Source of the DNA: JANWHQ01 sp963775275
GTDB taxonomy: Bacteria > Pseudomonadota > Alphaproteobacteria > Caulobacterales > Caulobacteraceae
Length of the DNA: 64,000 nucleotides
Direction of reading: 5' to 3'
NCBI GenBank assembly: GCA_963775275.1
Contig: CAVZII010000005.1
Span: forward strand, 2,604,001 to 2,668,000
Position numbers and translations under genes: made by a program. This document shows positions 18,101 to 26,099 of this stretch, piece by piece. A model generated the notes under the pieces. That model was not told the DNA's origin. It made no database searches and was given only the letters and a program-made list of their open reading frames with translations. The stretch's first letter is position 1, and each line of letters opens with the position of its first letter.

Positions 18101-19764
18101 TGGAACGGCGTGGCGAGGAAGGTCTCGGTAACCGCGGTGGGTGAGGCGTCGCCGCTGCCGATCACGGTGACCACCCCTGCCGAACTGTTGGCGGACGTCT
18201 CCTGGTGGCCGACGGCCAGCGGCCCCTGGCGCGTGACCTCGATGCGGATCCGGCGCGTGCCGTCGCCGTCCTGCGCCGTCAGGTCGGCGCTGGTCGTCCC
18301 GTCCGGCAGCAGCGGCAGGGTGAAGCTCGCCGCACCGTTCGCCGTCTGCGGCGCGCCGCCGAGCTCCAGCCGCCAGGCCGCCTGCCCGCCGCCGCGCACT
18401 GCCAGGACGACGCCTTGCAGGCGCGTGCGCGGCCCGCGCAGGTGCAGGACGTTGGAGTAGGTGATCCCGTCGATGGTCGCGTCGACGTGCGGCGCCACGC
18501 CGGAGGGCCCGCCGGCGTCGCGCGGGAAGGTCACGGTGACTTCCGACAGCTCGGTCTGGTCGTTCGGAACCGCGCTCGCGGGGCTGGCCGTGTTCCCTGC
18601 CGTAGAGGGATCGCCCTCGCGCAGCCGGTACTTCATCGGCTGGGTGGTCGGGGCGTCGAACCAGGGGGTCGTGGCCGAGGTCCCTTCGCGGCCGTCCGGC
18701 AGCTTCCAGTAGACGCCGACCACGGCCAGGTCCGTGTGACCGGGGATGAGCTCGCCCGCCCCCACCTCGAACACCGCACGGATGCGCTGCGAGGTGTTGT
18801 TGGGGCCGACCGCCACCGCGAATTGCAGCGCCATCTCCCGCGGCGCAGGCGTCGTCTCGGGAACGTCGACCTCGGTCCCGTCGGCCTGCTGGCGCTTGAT
18901 CGCGATGCGGGTGTTGTAGACGTCGTTGAACTCCTCGCCGAACTCGACGCGCAGCTCGCCCTGCAGGCCGCCTGGGTCGCCGATGATCACGTCGCGCGCG
19001 CTGATCGACAGGCTGTGGACCAGGGGCGTGTCCGGCGGGAAGTAGAAGGTCGTCTCGCGGAACGCGACGCCTTCCCAGGCCTCGTCGTGCCCGCGGGCCG
19101 CGATCTCCGAGGGCGTGAACGTCTTGGACAGGTCCAGCACGAACTGGTCCAGCGTCATCCCGTACTTGGACTGTCCGAACAGGAAGCTCGGCGGGCGCGC
19201 CGTCAGCCGGATCACCGCGCCGGTGGGAGCGGTCGGATCGAAGGGGTCCGGCGAATCCACCACCTGGACGACCGTGCCAGCCGCGCCGCCGCCGCTGATC
19301 CTCACCACGCCCTTGCCGACCAGGAACACGCGCTTGGTCGCTTCGGTGGTTCCCGTCGGCTCCAGGGTCAGGACGGTGACCCCGTCGCCGCCGCTGGTCT
19401 TGGCGGCCTGCACGCCGGGGATCAGGACCTCGACGTCCCAGACCTCGATGTCCAGGGTCCACTGCTGCGGCGACGGCTCTTCCTGGCCCGCGGACGCGGC
19501 GCCGCGGCGGATGGCCAGGCGGAAGGGCAGCCCCTGGGTCAGGCCGGGGATCTTGATCGCCCAGCTCGAGGTGTCGACGTCCAGGGCGTCGGCGATCGAC
19601 TGCAGCACGCCCTCGTGCAGGAAGAAGTCGGCGCTGGCGGAGCTGTGGTGGTCGAGGATCGTCAGGATCCCGATCTGCTCGACGATCTCGTCGGGCGCCT
19701 GCAGGGCAGGTCCGGTCGTCTGCGGCAGCAGGTCCAGGATGCTGATGCCGAGACGATTGCTCAC
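12166..19764 (-). CDS. giant hypothetical protein (cassette gene 1, about 2532 aa) with embedded OmpA-like module
   Basis: GTG 19764 is preferred as the start (SNRLGISILDLLPQTTG) because a GGGGGGAAG ribosome-binding stretch precedes it; an in-frame TTG at 19815 is the alternative. Residues about 640-725 resemble an OmpA C-terminal domain: FYVVGRTDDLKFGG, then YNDGLADRRAQAAADALIAA. A proline-rich hinge near residue 815 (GSPPPPPSPPAPQQG) precedes a long beta-rich core (about 990-1525) of alternating hydrophobic strands (LKLKYKGVGLRFDG, GFGIFGFMGRFVANG). The core recalls the DUF6603-type giant proteins, but that is a weak memory-based resemblance. There is no signal peptide or obvious membrane helix. 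It is the first gene of a three-gene leftward operon. Confidence 0.7.
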   Translation of the reverse strand: MSNRLGISILDLLPQTTGPALQAPDEIVEQIGILTILDHHSSASADFFLHEGVLQSIADALDVDTSSWAIKIPGLTQGLPFRLAIRRGAASAGQEEPSPQQWTLDIEVWDVEVLIPGVQAAKTSGGDGVTVLTLEPTGTTEATKRVFLVGKGVVRISGGGAAGTVVQVVDSPDPFDPTAPTGAVIRLTARPPSFLFGQSKYGMTLDQFVLDLSKTFTPSEIAARGHDEAWEGVAFRETTFYFPPDTPLVHSLSISARDVIIGDPGGLQGELRVEFGEEFNDVYNTRIAIKRQQADGTEVDVPETTPAPREMALQFAVAVGPNNTSQRIRAVFEVGAGELIPGHTDLAVVGVYWKLPDGREGTSATTPWFDAPTTQPMKYRLREGDPSTAGNTASPASAVPNDQTELSEVTVTFPRDAGGPSGVAPHVDATIDGITYSNVLHLRGPRTRLQGVVLAVRGGGQAAWRLELGGAPQTANGAASFTLPLLPDGTTSADLTAQDGDGTRRIRIEVTRQGPLAVGHQETSANSSAGVVTVIGSGDASPTAVTETFLATPFHLRGERNAVPNPATFSGAQVTVPQGADAEVEAPVPTGEGEPVPAPVIPSTSVSTVVQVQYNWDDDVPQNVLYPYDGPDTLDASDHEPDARPLALEFASRPGPIGNDVAAKINSWIAAIGGAAGRKFYVVGRTDDLKFGGTESDNNTYNDGLADRRAQAAADALIAAGVPSASVVQRHERSGFGAPPEGSPPARIADVGRLALPTGHIAHPTSANAPVWNDRWTPDSADAVNTGPHAVARADYRRPPYRCAEIYAVDVGSPPPPPSPPAPQQGVPTRMLVPGPDGTPDPGVHSTTTSGPPTDYRVRLRVKWDSPTVVGASDAIPTEAEALVAWKAAEVELPVSHSGGPNTVPAPTGPDYWEVLLQWAYDARTGETEATGALSLPDGTLTWRDNMLAGALAFGPAFTALLDPQDTVKDPVGEFVAAAALIAVGAAIGELLNSGGSDVSTVDIDKFAISYKWNGAPHVAATVDYTIDLQVNVHLAGSSLTGHLKLKYKGVGLRFDGSPSGGLDGVALTYDSLSVEVVDPGTWSLGGALGELIRIAASRIGNSSQWMEFDLAFAVDLGVVTLEGATVRLGIQPFAIELRGLTASVDIPDTLKGKGSITISDTGAFRALLALEVIPAKLSAYGSLAVDHDFVAVEVGVQLPVGIPLANTGFGIFGFMGRFVANGTRNLVGLSDPDPVQKQLDWYARAPQDKYSRLSGQFAFGVGAVIGTLPDSAFTFNAEGSLTIGFPDVSVIFGIDAHLFSPRKSQATETGTPNASTFRILGMVLIDETSIMVAVRAAYQIPKVLKLEIPISAYFPLAGTDAWYIRIGSDNAPAVPGDHPARPGSPVTVTLLPDLLDVRAWAFTMIEERQLHHLGGSLVPLDLAEPLDFDGFSIGVGAGFDLKWSAGPLKLEVTAFLLVGVGTKPLLFAGAAGVKGELDLVVVSVGVDGLVHFHIAPGYNYVQGHFCGHVDFFFFTVSGCVDVRFGDNPPSNIPEPESPFAGMDLCDHLASVKGKASAAAADAVPTVWPDTVAVLKCKHYVEDGLPAGADFHRKLASPAPLSPWSGSTELKYAYRLKTLELWKLTGADPNNAASWAKLGGPFDSAWWLPTHRAAVIEGGGAAGPSTEEGRELGLFSTDPRAWSRWLGDGSQDLPGDPANTAGKACDPPGPADPSCAYGQDWTQASGWLGSFKAEPPPSTAFPSRFTLFAGLAGGLDPDLAAALGADAGWNWSPGAVAPLHGAATLHGTALASGWRFPEWRQQGRLVATAPIGLDLSRPLAEGELVLEVCADQKTTEPPRGPACDLMPAKDGDFQTFVGDASHAKYESSLLRGLAVGAERAVQLAKGDLTGVYPGSVDAVAIDIDPGDLPVVLTAFDPSGTQLGQATTAGPGRQWLRIAAKGIARITIKATRVKPTVFEVCWGGDAGLGILSLLKLEPARTPVVRAYDVDGRSVILTGEPVDMGPAPPPSVNLPRCPKLLYKLPRGRGWTRVTVDPWLRGDLSLVALCGVTVEAAAARQQDADYRDSLKTLLQDLAQAAVANQPTHSVYLDPQTTYEIRAGWQYQGFRPAHPGQDPPSTASGTWTDAAHVERFRFTTAAFGLASVPASAQTTSLDVDPAQGGPGYDERIFDPRGVSRYITRATPTHEDPPQFLDDPVGFWFMVDHLEPLVEKYQRILQVKVLHTTPPAGSLHSAAPHVPGAPHVLDVTNSTDWQVDTLSWFPADYRLVQAAEAAPCVAAPPALGSSSVSVNANLEPDQEYDLLLNTAPQTVGAFDETAIARTHFHTSRYRNPTELLRALGFADPLGLVTPTDAVATGPLAAGALQIGDTELDAALTTLGLDPWPLPAGPRTTVIWLKPAAAGQPWRVAAVLVEADEPIWRAGFKTGAIGEPEPPPRLEAHNLQIFRTFEQHKVVHFPHPHVVTTTKRMVLGSFAERVRSAGATRSIFVPPGPITMSGGRLYDLTLQFKERGASGVHGSAPLLDRPLMVLDEGE

Positions 19765-20032
19765 ACTTCCCCCCTGCAGGCCCAAGCGTCCTGCCAGCGC
19801 GCACAGACGTGACAATCTCTAGTTCATATAACAACTCACGATTACATCCACCGGGCAAGTTGGAATTGAGCTGGACAACATTACATTGTGCATGGCCCGT
19901 CTCTCCGGATCTCGGCGAGCAGATGGTCACGGCCTCGGGCGCGCCGGCCCGGGCCGTCAGCGGTCAGGGTGTTCGCAGGCGTAAGGAGTCGCCAAGCGGC
20001 CGCGTCCGAGCAGACGGACTGCAAGATCCGCG
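19765..20032. other. intergenic leader of the giant-protein cassette
   Basis: A 268-base gap between the cassette and the tRNA gene. Bases 19815-19890 are clearly more AT-rich than the surroundings (for example TTATATGAAC read leftward), so this is the likely promoter region of the cassette. No confident -35/-10 pair, operator or reading frame was found, and no duplicated tRNA end marking an island attachment site. Confidence 0.3.
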
Positions 20033-20122
20033 TGGCGGTGAGAGAGGGATTCGAACCCTCGATAGGCTTTCACCTATACACGCGTTCCAGGCGTGCGCCT
20101 TCAACCACTCGGCCACCTCACC
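20033..20122 (-). tRNA. tRNA-Ser (anticodon GGA)
   Basis: Read on the minus strand, the gene starts GGTGAGGTGGCCGAG, has anticodon-loop context CCTGGAACG with GGA, an extended variable arm, the T-arm GAGGGTTCGAATCCCTC, and ends TCTCACCG followed by encoded CCA. The acceptor stem pairs fully (one G-U). The long variable arm and anticodon fit serine. It decodes UCC/UCU codons. Confidence 0.95.
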
Positions 20123-20291
20123 CCGTCGCGCCGGCCCTGGGGCCGGGTGCGTGGAAGGCGCGCAATATACGGAGGGCGGCGGCGGCGACAAGCCGGCTCT
20201 GGGGCGGCCTGACGGGGCGGCTGGGAACGGCCCCTGGCGCCGGCCGTTGCAAGGCCTATCTTGCAGGCTCTGACCATGGAGGCCCCAGGCC

Positions 20292-20948
20292 ATGCCGTCC
20301 ATCGCCGACAAGCTCAGGATGCCGACGCCCGACCAGGCGCTGCCCGGCCGCGGCCAGCCGATCCCCACCGAGGCGGCGCACTTCGTCAGCGGCGCGCCGC
20401 TCAAGGGGCCCTATCCCAAGGGCGCGCAGCTCGCCCAGTTCGCGCTGGGCTGCTTCTGGGGCGCCGAGCGCCTGTTCTGGAAGATCCCCGGCGTGATCGT
20501 GACCGCGGTGGGCTACGCCGGCGGCTCCACGCCCAATCCCACCTACGAGGAGGTCTGCTCCGGCCGCACCGGCCATGCCGAGGTGGTGCTGGTGGTCTTC
20601 GACCCCAAGGTCGTGTCCTACGAGGCCCTGCTCAAGGCCTTCTGGGAGAACCACGACCCCACCCAGGGCATGCGCCAGGGCAATGACGTGGGCGCCCAGT
20701 ACCGTTCGGCGATCTACACCTACTCCGACGCCCAGCTGAAAGCGGCCGAGGCGTCGCGCGAAGCCTACGCCAAGGCCCTGGCCGCGCGCGGCATGGGCCC
20801 CGTCACCACCGAGATCGCGCCCGCGCCCGAGTTCTACTTCGCCGAGGGCTACCACCAGCAGTACCTGGCCAAGAATCCCGGCGGCTATTGCGGCCTCGCC
20901 GGCACGGGCGTCGTCTGCCCGGTGGGCGTCGGGGTCGCCGCCGAGTGA
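20292..20948 (+). CDS. msrA: peptide-methionine (S)-S-oxide reductase MsrA
   Basis: A 218-aa cytoplasmic repair enzyme that reduces methionine-S-sulfoxide in oxidised proteins. The catalytic motif GCFWGAERLFWKIPGV contains the nucleophilic cysteine, and the family signatures TGHAEVV, ENHDPTQGMRQGNDVG and QYRSAIY follow. The C-terminus has two further cysteines (GGYCGLAGTGVVCP) suited to act as resolving residues. The roughly 45-residue N-terminal extension before ALGCFWG is common in alphaproteobacterial MsrA. Its TGA overlaps the GTG of the next gene, so the two are probably co-translated. Confidence 0.93.
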   Translation: MPSIADKLRMPTPDQALPGRGQPIPTEAAHFVSGAPLKGPYPKGAQLAQFALGCFWGAERLFWKIPGVIVTAVGYAGGSTPNPTYEEVCSGRTGHAEVVLVVFDPKVVSYEALLKAFWENHDPTQGMRQGNDVGAQYRSAIYTYSDAQLKAAEASREAYAKALAARGMGPVTTEIAPAPEFYFAEGYHQQYLAKNPGGYCGLAGTGVVCPVGVGVAAE

Positions 20949-21298
20949 CGCTCGAGGCGCTGGACGCGTTCCTTCGCGCCCTTCCAGGCGTGACCATGGA
21001 TGTCCTGTGGGAGGTCGACCACGTCTACAAGGTCGGCGGCAAGATGTTCGCCGTGATCGGCCCCTCTGGATCGATCTCCTTCAAGGCCAAAGACGTGGCC
21101 TTCGAGATGCTGGTCGAGACCGGCGCGGCCCGTCCCGCGCCCTACATGGCCCGCCTCAAGTGGGTCCTGGTCGACGATCCGGCGGACTTTCCCGAAGCGG
21201 ACCTGCGGCATTATCTCGGCGACGCCCACGCCCAGGTCGCCGCCAAGCTGACGCGCAGGGCCCGCCGCGAGCTGGGACTGGAAGCGCAGGCCGGCTGA
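20945..21298 (+). CDS. MmcQ/YjbR family protein
   Basis: A 117-aa protein of the YjbR/MmcQ (CyaY-like fold) family, described as DNA-binding-like but of uncertain function. Recognisable blocks are ALPGVTMDVLWEVDHVYKVG, KMFAVIG, SISFKAKDVAFEML and PYMARLKWVLVDDP. GTG 20945 overlaps the msrA stop by 4 bases and begins the conserved region directly, so this start is favoured over the longer frame opening at 20888. The length is normal for the family. Coupling to msrA suggests shared expression but not a shared function. Confidence 0.85.
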   Translation: MTLEALDAFLRALPGVTMDVLWEVDHVYKVGGKMFAVIGPSGSISFKAKDVAFEMLVETGAARPAPYMARLKWVLVDDPADFPEADLRHYLGDAHAQVAAKLTRRARRELGLEAQAG

Positions 21299-21371
21299 CT
21301 GGGCCGGCCAGGCCTTGGCGGGCGAAGCTCACGCTCCTACAACGAAAGGCTGTCGACGGTCGGGGGCGGCC

Positions 21372-22037
21372 TTGGAAATCGACCAGGACATCTCGGTCTT
21401 CCTCGAGCAGGTGTTCGCCTGCGCGCCTGACGTCGCCGCCGCCATCGCCGGCCGTGCGCACGAGCGCCGCTATCCGGCGCGGGCGATCATGGTCAGCCAG
21501 GGCCAGAGCGGCGCCGAGACCTTCCTCCTCATCCTCGGGCGCGCGCGCGCCATGCTCTACGGGGCCGAGGGCCAGCTCGTCCTGCTGCACGAGTATGGGC
21601 CCGGCGACCTCTTCGGCGCCCTGGTCGAGGCCGCACCGTCCCAGGACGCCGAGGTCGTCGCGGTGGACGACGTCCACGCGGCCCTCTTCCGCATGGCCGA
21701 CTTCCTCGCCCTGATCGAGCTGCACGCCTGCGTCGGCCTGGCGCTGTCACGGATGCTGCTGAGGCGCCTGCGCGAGACCACTGGCCGGATGGTCGAGCGC
21801 ACGACCTTGTCGGCGGCGGGCCGGATTCATGCGGAGCTGCTGCGGCTGGCGCGCCAGGGGGACGGGCGCACGGTTCGCCCCGCGCCGGTGCTGGCGGCCC
21901 TGGCGGTGCGCGTGCTGTCCACCCGCGAGACGGTCTCGCGCACGATCAATGCGCTGGAGCGGCGCGGCCTGATCCGCCGCGAGCCGGACGCCCTGGTGAT
22001 CGTCTCGCCGAGCCGGCTGGAAGAGATGGTCGTCTAG
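21372..22037 (+). CDS. Crp/Fnr family transcriptional regulator
   Basis: A 221-aa regulator with an N-terminal cyclic-nucleotide-binding-type sensor barrel (ARAIMVSQGQSGAETFLLIL, HEYGPGDLFGALVEA) and a C-terminal winged helix. The recognition helix region is STRETVSRTINALERRGLI. It lacks the N-terminal cysteines of Fnr, so it is not an oxygen-sensing Fe-S type; the effector is unknown. The start is uncertain: TTG 21372 follows a G-rich stretch and gives a typical N-terminus, while another TTG lies at 21315. The 3' end overlaps the convergent TPR gene by 4 bases. Confidence 0.85.
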   Translation: MEIDQDISVFLEQVFACAPDVAAAIAGRAHERRYPARAIMVSQGQSGAETFLLILGRARAMLYGAEGQLVLLHEYGPGDLFGALVEAAPSQDAEVVAVDDVHAALFRMADFLALIELHACVGLALSRMLLRRLRETTGRMVERTTLSAAGRIHAELLRLARQGDGRTVRPAPVLAALAVRVLSTRETVSRTINALERRGLIRREPDALVIVSPSRLEEMVV

Positions 22038-23485
22038 CCGCCCCCGCGCGGCTGCAGCGAATAGAGCTTCAGGGCCGAGTCCGCATCCCCGCCGGGCAGC
22101 TCGCCCACGAGTTCGGTGCGCGCGCCGGGCGCGCCGGCGGCATGCAGGGCGGCGGCGAAGTCCTGGGTGACGTGGACCGCACCCTCCGGGACCGAGGCCA
22201 GGATGCTCGCGGGCGTCATCGCCGCCGGGCCGAGCAGGAGCGGCGGGCCGCCGAAGGGGTCCTCGACCCGATGGACGATCCCGTAGTGGCCCGCGATTCT
22301 GGCGCGGCCGTTCAGCGAAGCGGCGATGTGGAGCGCGGCCCGCGCCGCTTCGGCGGGGCGGGCGAAGGCGACCGACAACGCGCCATGGCTCCAGCGAGGC
22401 GCCGCCATTGGGGCCGGGCCGGCGGCGATCGCTTCAGCCAGCCGGGGCAGCGTCTCAGCATCGGCCTGGATCTCGATCAGGGCGGCGAGGCAGGCCGGGT
22501 CCGGCGGGGCCGCGGGCGCGCCCCGACGCGCGCTGCGGCCACGCGGCGAGCGCAGCAGCCTCTGTCGCCGCCCGCTCCCAATCCACGCCTGGCCGATCGA
22601 TCCGCTGACGCCCGCATCGCCCGCCTCCCCGGCGTCGAGGATCAGCAGCTGGATCGCCTCGGTGGTCAGGATCTCGGCATGCATCGCAGCCGCGCCCATC
22701 GCCGCCTCGGCGCCCAGGCGGATGCTGAGCGCGTTCGGAGGCGCGCCGGCCGGTCCGACCGCGCGCACGGCCGCGCGCGCCAGAACCCGGTCGAACCTCC
22801 GGGCCCAGTCCGCGCCGGCGCTCGCCGCGGAGGCCAGGCGGAACGCCGGGACGCCGCCCGGCAGCACGAGCTCCAGCTCGGCGCCCTCGTCCAGCAGGGC
22901 CTCGGCGATGACGATGTCGGCGCCGGCCGCCAGCGCCCCAAAGCCGAAGCCGACGCGTTCCTCGCGCAGCACGGCCCGCACCTGGTCGGCGAGCTCACCG
23001 GCGCCGGCGGCCAGGTCCATGTGGCCGGCGAAGTGCAGGCAGCGCGGCGGCCGCATGGGATCGAGCCAGGCCTTGTCCCGGCCGGTCTCGTCCAGGATCA
23101 GGGCGAACTGGCGCAGGGTCGAGGCGTGGTCCTCCCAGGCCCGCGGCGCGCGGGCGATGGCCGCGGCCAGGGAGGCGCGGGCCTCCGCATCGGCGCCCAA
23201 GAGCAGCAGGGCTTCGGCCCGCGTGGCCTCCTGGTAGTAGGGCGTGTCGGGCTCGCCCGCGCCGCCATCCAGTCGCTCCAGGACCTGCCTGGCCAGTTCC
23301 CGAGCCTGCTCGCCCTGGCCCGCCAGCAGCGACAGGGCCGCCGCATTGATCAGCGGATAGGTCGCGCCGCCGATCTCGGCGGCCCGCGCATAGGACCGGG
23401 AGGCCTCCCGGTAGAGCCGCCGGCGCTCGTTCCCGACCGACCGCAGCGCCCGGTCCTTCAACAGGCGACCCCGCACGCTCAGCAC
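22034..23485 (-). CDS. TPR / SLOG-like / degenerate cyclase-domain protein
   Basis: The N-terminal half has helical repeats of the TRAFs-binding/TPR type (YPLINAAALSLLAGQGEQAR, EATRAEALLLLGADAEARAS). The middle (HFAGHMDLAAGAGELADQV, GFGALAAGADIVIAEALLDE, GAELELVLPGG) resembles a SLOG-like Rossmann nucleotide-binding module. The C-terminus (HYGIVHRVEDPFGGPPLLLG) looks like a class III cyclase homology domain without clear metal-binding aspartates. GTG 23485 is the first usable start, but coding-like sequence (SITAYARSGALDLAWRRF) continues upstream to a TGA near a run of seven C bases at 23584-23590, so the true N-terminus may be cut by an indel. A signalling role is inferred. Confidence 0.65.
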   Translation of the reverse strand: MLSVRGRLLKDRALRSVGNERRRLYREASRSYARAAEIGGATYPLINAAALSLLAGQGEQARELARQVLERLDGGAGEPDTPYYQEATRAEALLLLGADAEARASLAAAIARAPRAWEDHASTLRQFALILDETGRDKAWLDPMRPPRCLHFAGHMDLAAGAGELADQVRAVLREERVGFGFGALAAGADIVIAEALLDEGAELELVLPGGVPAFRLASAASAGADWARRFDRVLARAAVRAVGPAGAPPNALSIRLGAEAAMGAAAMHAEILTTEAIQLLILDAGEAGDAGVSGSIGQAWIGSGRRQRLLRSPRGRSARRGAPAAPPDPACLAALIEIQADAETLPRLAEAIAAGPAPMAAPRWSHGALSVAFARPAEAARAALHIAASLNGRARIAGHYGIVHRVEDPFGGPPLLLGPAAMTPASILASVPEGAVHVTQDFAAALHAAGAPGARTELVGELPGGDADSALKLYSLQPRGGG

Positions 23486-23499
23486 GGCGGGGTCGTCGT

Positions 23500-24193
23500 C
23501 TAGATCCTCAAGCCCAGCCTCTTGGAACCGCCGCCAGGCCAGGTCCAGCGCGCCGGACCGGGCGTAGGCGGTGATGGAGAGGAGGGGGGGCGGAGGTCAA
23601 GCCTCTGTCTGCTGGCCGCTAAGGCTGGCGCGCGCCGGCTGCGGTTCAGCGACTGTCCGAGATCGACCATCAAAGGCTGGTGGTCGTCCCAGGTTAACTG
23701 GATGTAGGGGCTGAACAGATCGTCGAGCTTCACGTTGGTCTGGGGATCAAGCTCCGCGAAGAGGTTGAAGCCGTCGTAGTTGTCGGGTTCGGATAGGCGT
23801 GTCAGGAGGCTTCCGGCGCAGAAATATGCGTAGCGGCATTTGTTCCGGCCTCGTCGGCCATGCCGACGTTGAAATAGCGCTAGTCCGTCAGTTCCGCCTT
23901 TGTCGAGGCCGGGAACGGCTGGGCCGGAATTCCCAGTTCACGTTGTCGTCGAACTCGAACATGACGATACAGGTCTCGGTCAAATCTTGATGTCGAGTGG
24001 TGAAGCTGGCGGTCGACGAGGAAGGTGGCAGAGTCATTCTTCTGCCTGCCTGCGCTCTGAATGAAATCCTATCGATGCTGGTCCTGTTCCGGCCGATGCT
24101 GTTGAGGGTCGGCGGATCGAGGTAATAGACCACCTGCAAGCCTTGCCGTTCACCATCATGGTGATCCGGTAGGTAAAGGATTTCATAACCCAT
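23500..24193 (-). pseudogene. remnant of a protein-coding gene, family unknown
   Basis: Coherent protein-like sequence is visible on the minus strand in two frames. One runs from 24193 to 23888 (LPDHHDGERQGLQVVYYLDP, TETCIVMFEFDDNVNWEF). The second runs from about 23935 to 23590 (CRYAYFCAGSLLTRLSEPD, NYDGFNLFAELDPQTNVKLD, DLFSPYIQLTWDDHQPLMVD). A frame change near 23930 is needed to join them. No family is recognised. It lies between the TPR/SLOG-like gene and the TIR gene, in a stretch rich in frame breaks. Confidence 0.35.
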
Positions 24194-25932
24194 CGCCGGA
24201 CCAGCGTGGCGGGGACTTGCCTATCTCTGATCCGTTACCTATGGAACTGGCTGTGGCGTGCCAGCGGCTGCCGGCTGGCATTTTCATCGCCCATGCCGTT
24301 GTTTGGATGGTCTGATTCCAATCGTTGTGATCCGTTTGCAGTCGCTTGGCGGCGTTGAGTTCCTTAAATCGGCGGGAGATCATCTGCCTTTCGGCGCTGC
24401 CAGGACGTTTTCGCGGTTCGAGCCGGATCATTTGGTCGAGCGTGTCCGCGGGCGCGCGCAGCCGGTCTCGGGTGCCAGAAGTCTTGCGGAGACGCTCTCG
24501 ATCCAGGCGATCGCACGTTGTAGCCCGATCCATGTTCCTTCAGGTCCGTGTTCTGCGGGTCGGCGGCCATCAGCTTGCCGAGCATCCGTTCCTGAACGAG
24601 ACGGTGTCGTCAGGCGTCGCGCCAAGTCGCCGTTGACCTTGGTAAGCGTCTGCGAGCCATCGCGTGCCGGTTGGCGACGTCGTACGTGATCCCGATTGGC
24701 GCAGAGGATCGAGCGGCGGCCTTCTCCAGTCTTGCGAGCGCCGGCGTGCAAAGCCGAAGGCCGTCGGCGGATCACGCTCTTCGTAGACCTCGATCGAGCG
24801 AGCAGGTCTCCGTTGGCATATCCGGCTTCGCTCAAGTACTTCGGATTGTCGGGCGCGATGGCGACCAGTCGGTCGGCCAAGCGCTTGTAGGCGCGGAACG
24901 CTGGCCTCGCGGCCTCGTACCGCTCCCGGGTATAGTCCGCTCGGCCGATCCAGAACTCGCTCTGGGCATGGGCGAAGATCCGATCCGGATCGTTGGGCGC
25001 CTTGGCGAGCAGCGCGGCGGTGGTCCGGCTGGCCTCGCGGAACTTGGCAAGGGCGGCCTCGTCGTTGCCGAGCGTCTCGTCGTCCTCGCCCATGGCGTGG
25101 AGGACCCGGGCCCGGCGCTCGAGCGAGGCGGGAGGCAGGCGGCGGAGATCCTCGTCGGAATAGTAGGCGAGCGCGCGCTGGTTGACGGCGGTCATCACGT
25201 CGAGCCGTCCGACGCCCTTCAGCTTGTCCCTCAGATCGGTGAGCATGAACTCGACCAGTCCTTCCGCCTCGGCGCGCTGGCGCAGGGCGTCGGCCCGGGC
25301 GGTCAGCGCGAAGATCGTCAGCAGGCCCATCGCTAGCATCGCCGCGAGGGCGCCCGCCGTGACGGCCGTCACGGCCTTCAGGCGCCGTTGGGCGTCGCGT
25401 TGGACGAGCTCGTCGAGTCCCACGCCCGCTACCCCGGCGACGAGCTTGAGCAGCCCCAGCCGATCGCCGTCCTTGCCGGCGCGGAAGTCAGCGGCGAGGG
25501 GCTCCGGCGGCTTCCCGCGCCGTCGGGGGCCCTGGACAAGGCGGTTGGGAACGCGTCCGCCGGCTCCCCCTCGGCCAGGGCCGCCAGGATCGGCCGGTCG
25601 GGGTGCAGGGCGCGGAAGGTCTCGATCTCGCGCGCGACCCAGGGCGAGGCGGCTGCGGCGGGCGAGCAGACGACGATCAAGGCCTCGGAGGCGGCCAGGG
25701 CCGCGCGCACCTCCTCGCTGAGGTCGTGCGCCGCGGGCAGCTCCTCGCGGTCGCGGAAGATCGGCGTCAGGCGCCGGGGAACGACGCCGCGCGCGGTAGC
25801 CTGGCCCGCCAGCCGCCGCGGCAGGACGTAGCTTTCCAAACGGCGATGCAGCCGCCGCCCGAAGGCGGCGTCCCTGTGGCTGTAGCTGATGAACGCGCGA
25901 TATCGCGCGCCTTCGCTCGCGTCCGTGGCCAC
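24183..25932 (-). pseudogene. TIR domain - transmembrane - TPR protein with several frame breaks
   Basis: From GTG 25932 (VATDASEGARYRAFISYSHRD) the frame encodes a TIR domain with PIFRDREELPAAHDLSEEV, LIVVCSPAAAASPWVAREIE and ETFRALHPDRPILAAL. The W-x-x-x-E stretch is where NAD-cleaving TIR domains carry their catalytic glutamate. A frame change near 25512-25518 leads to LLKLVAGVAGVGLDELVQRD, a transmembrane helix (AGALAAMLAMGLLTIFALTA) and a helical-repeat region (RARVLHAMGEDDETLGNDEA). A second break near 24795, after AGYANGDLLA, and probably more downstream scramble the C-terminus to about 24183. An intact version would be a membrane-anchored signalling or defence protein of about 550-600 aa. 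Whether the breaks are biological is open. Confidence 0.55.
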
Positions 25933-26099
25933 CGCACGCCCCCGACGATGCCAACTCGACCCTGCCAGAACCTTCGGTTGAGAACAATGGGAAGCTGCGA
26001 GAGTCACGGGCGCAGCTGTTGCGCGTGATCGCAGTCACGGAGGGGCTGCGCCTGCGGCGGCTACGCATCAAGCCTCGGTCAATTCATTTGAAGGAGGCG

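Noticed and set aside
5136..19764. Extracellular contractile injection system or type VI cluster
   Set aside because: No sheath, tube, baseplate, AAA ATPase or spike genes. The OmpA-like module alone is not enough.
20033..20122. tRNA-Ser as attachment site of an island holding the giant cassette
   Set aside because: No second copy of the tRNA 3' end was noticed at the far side of the cassette, and there is no integrase in the window.
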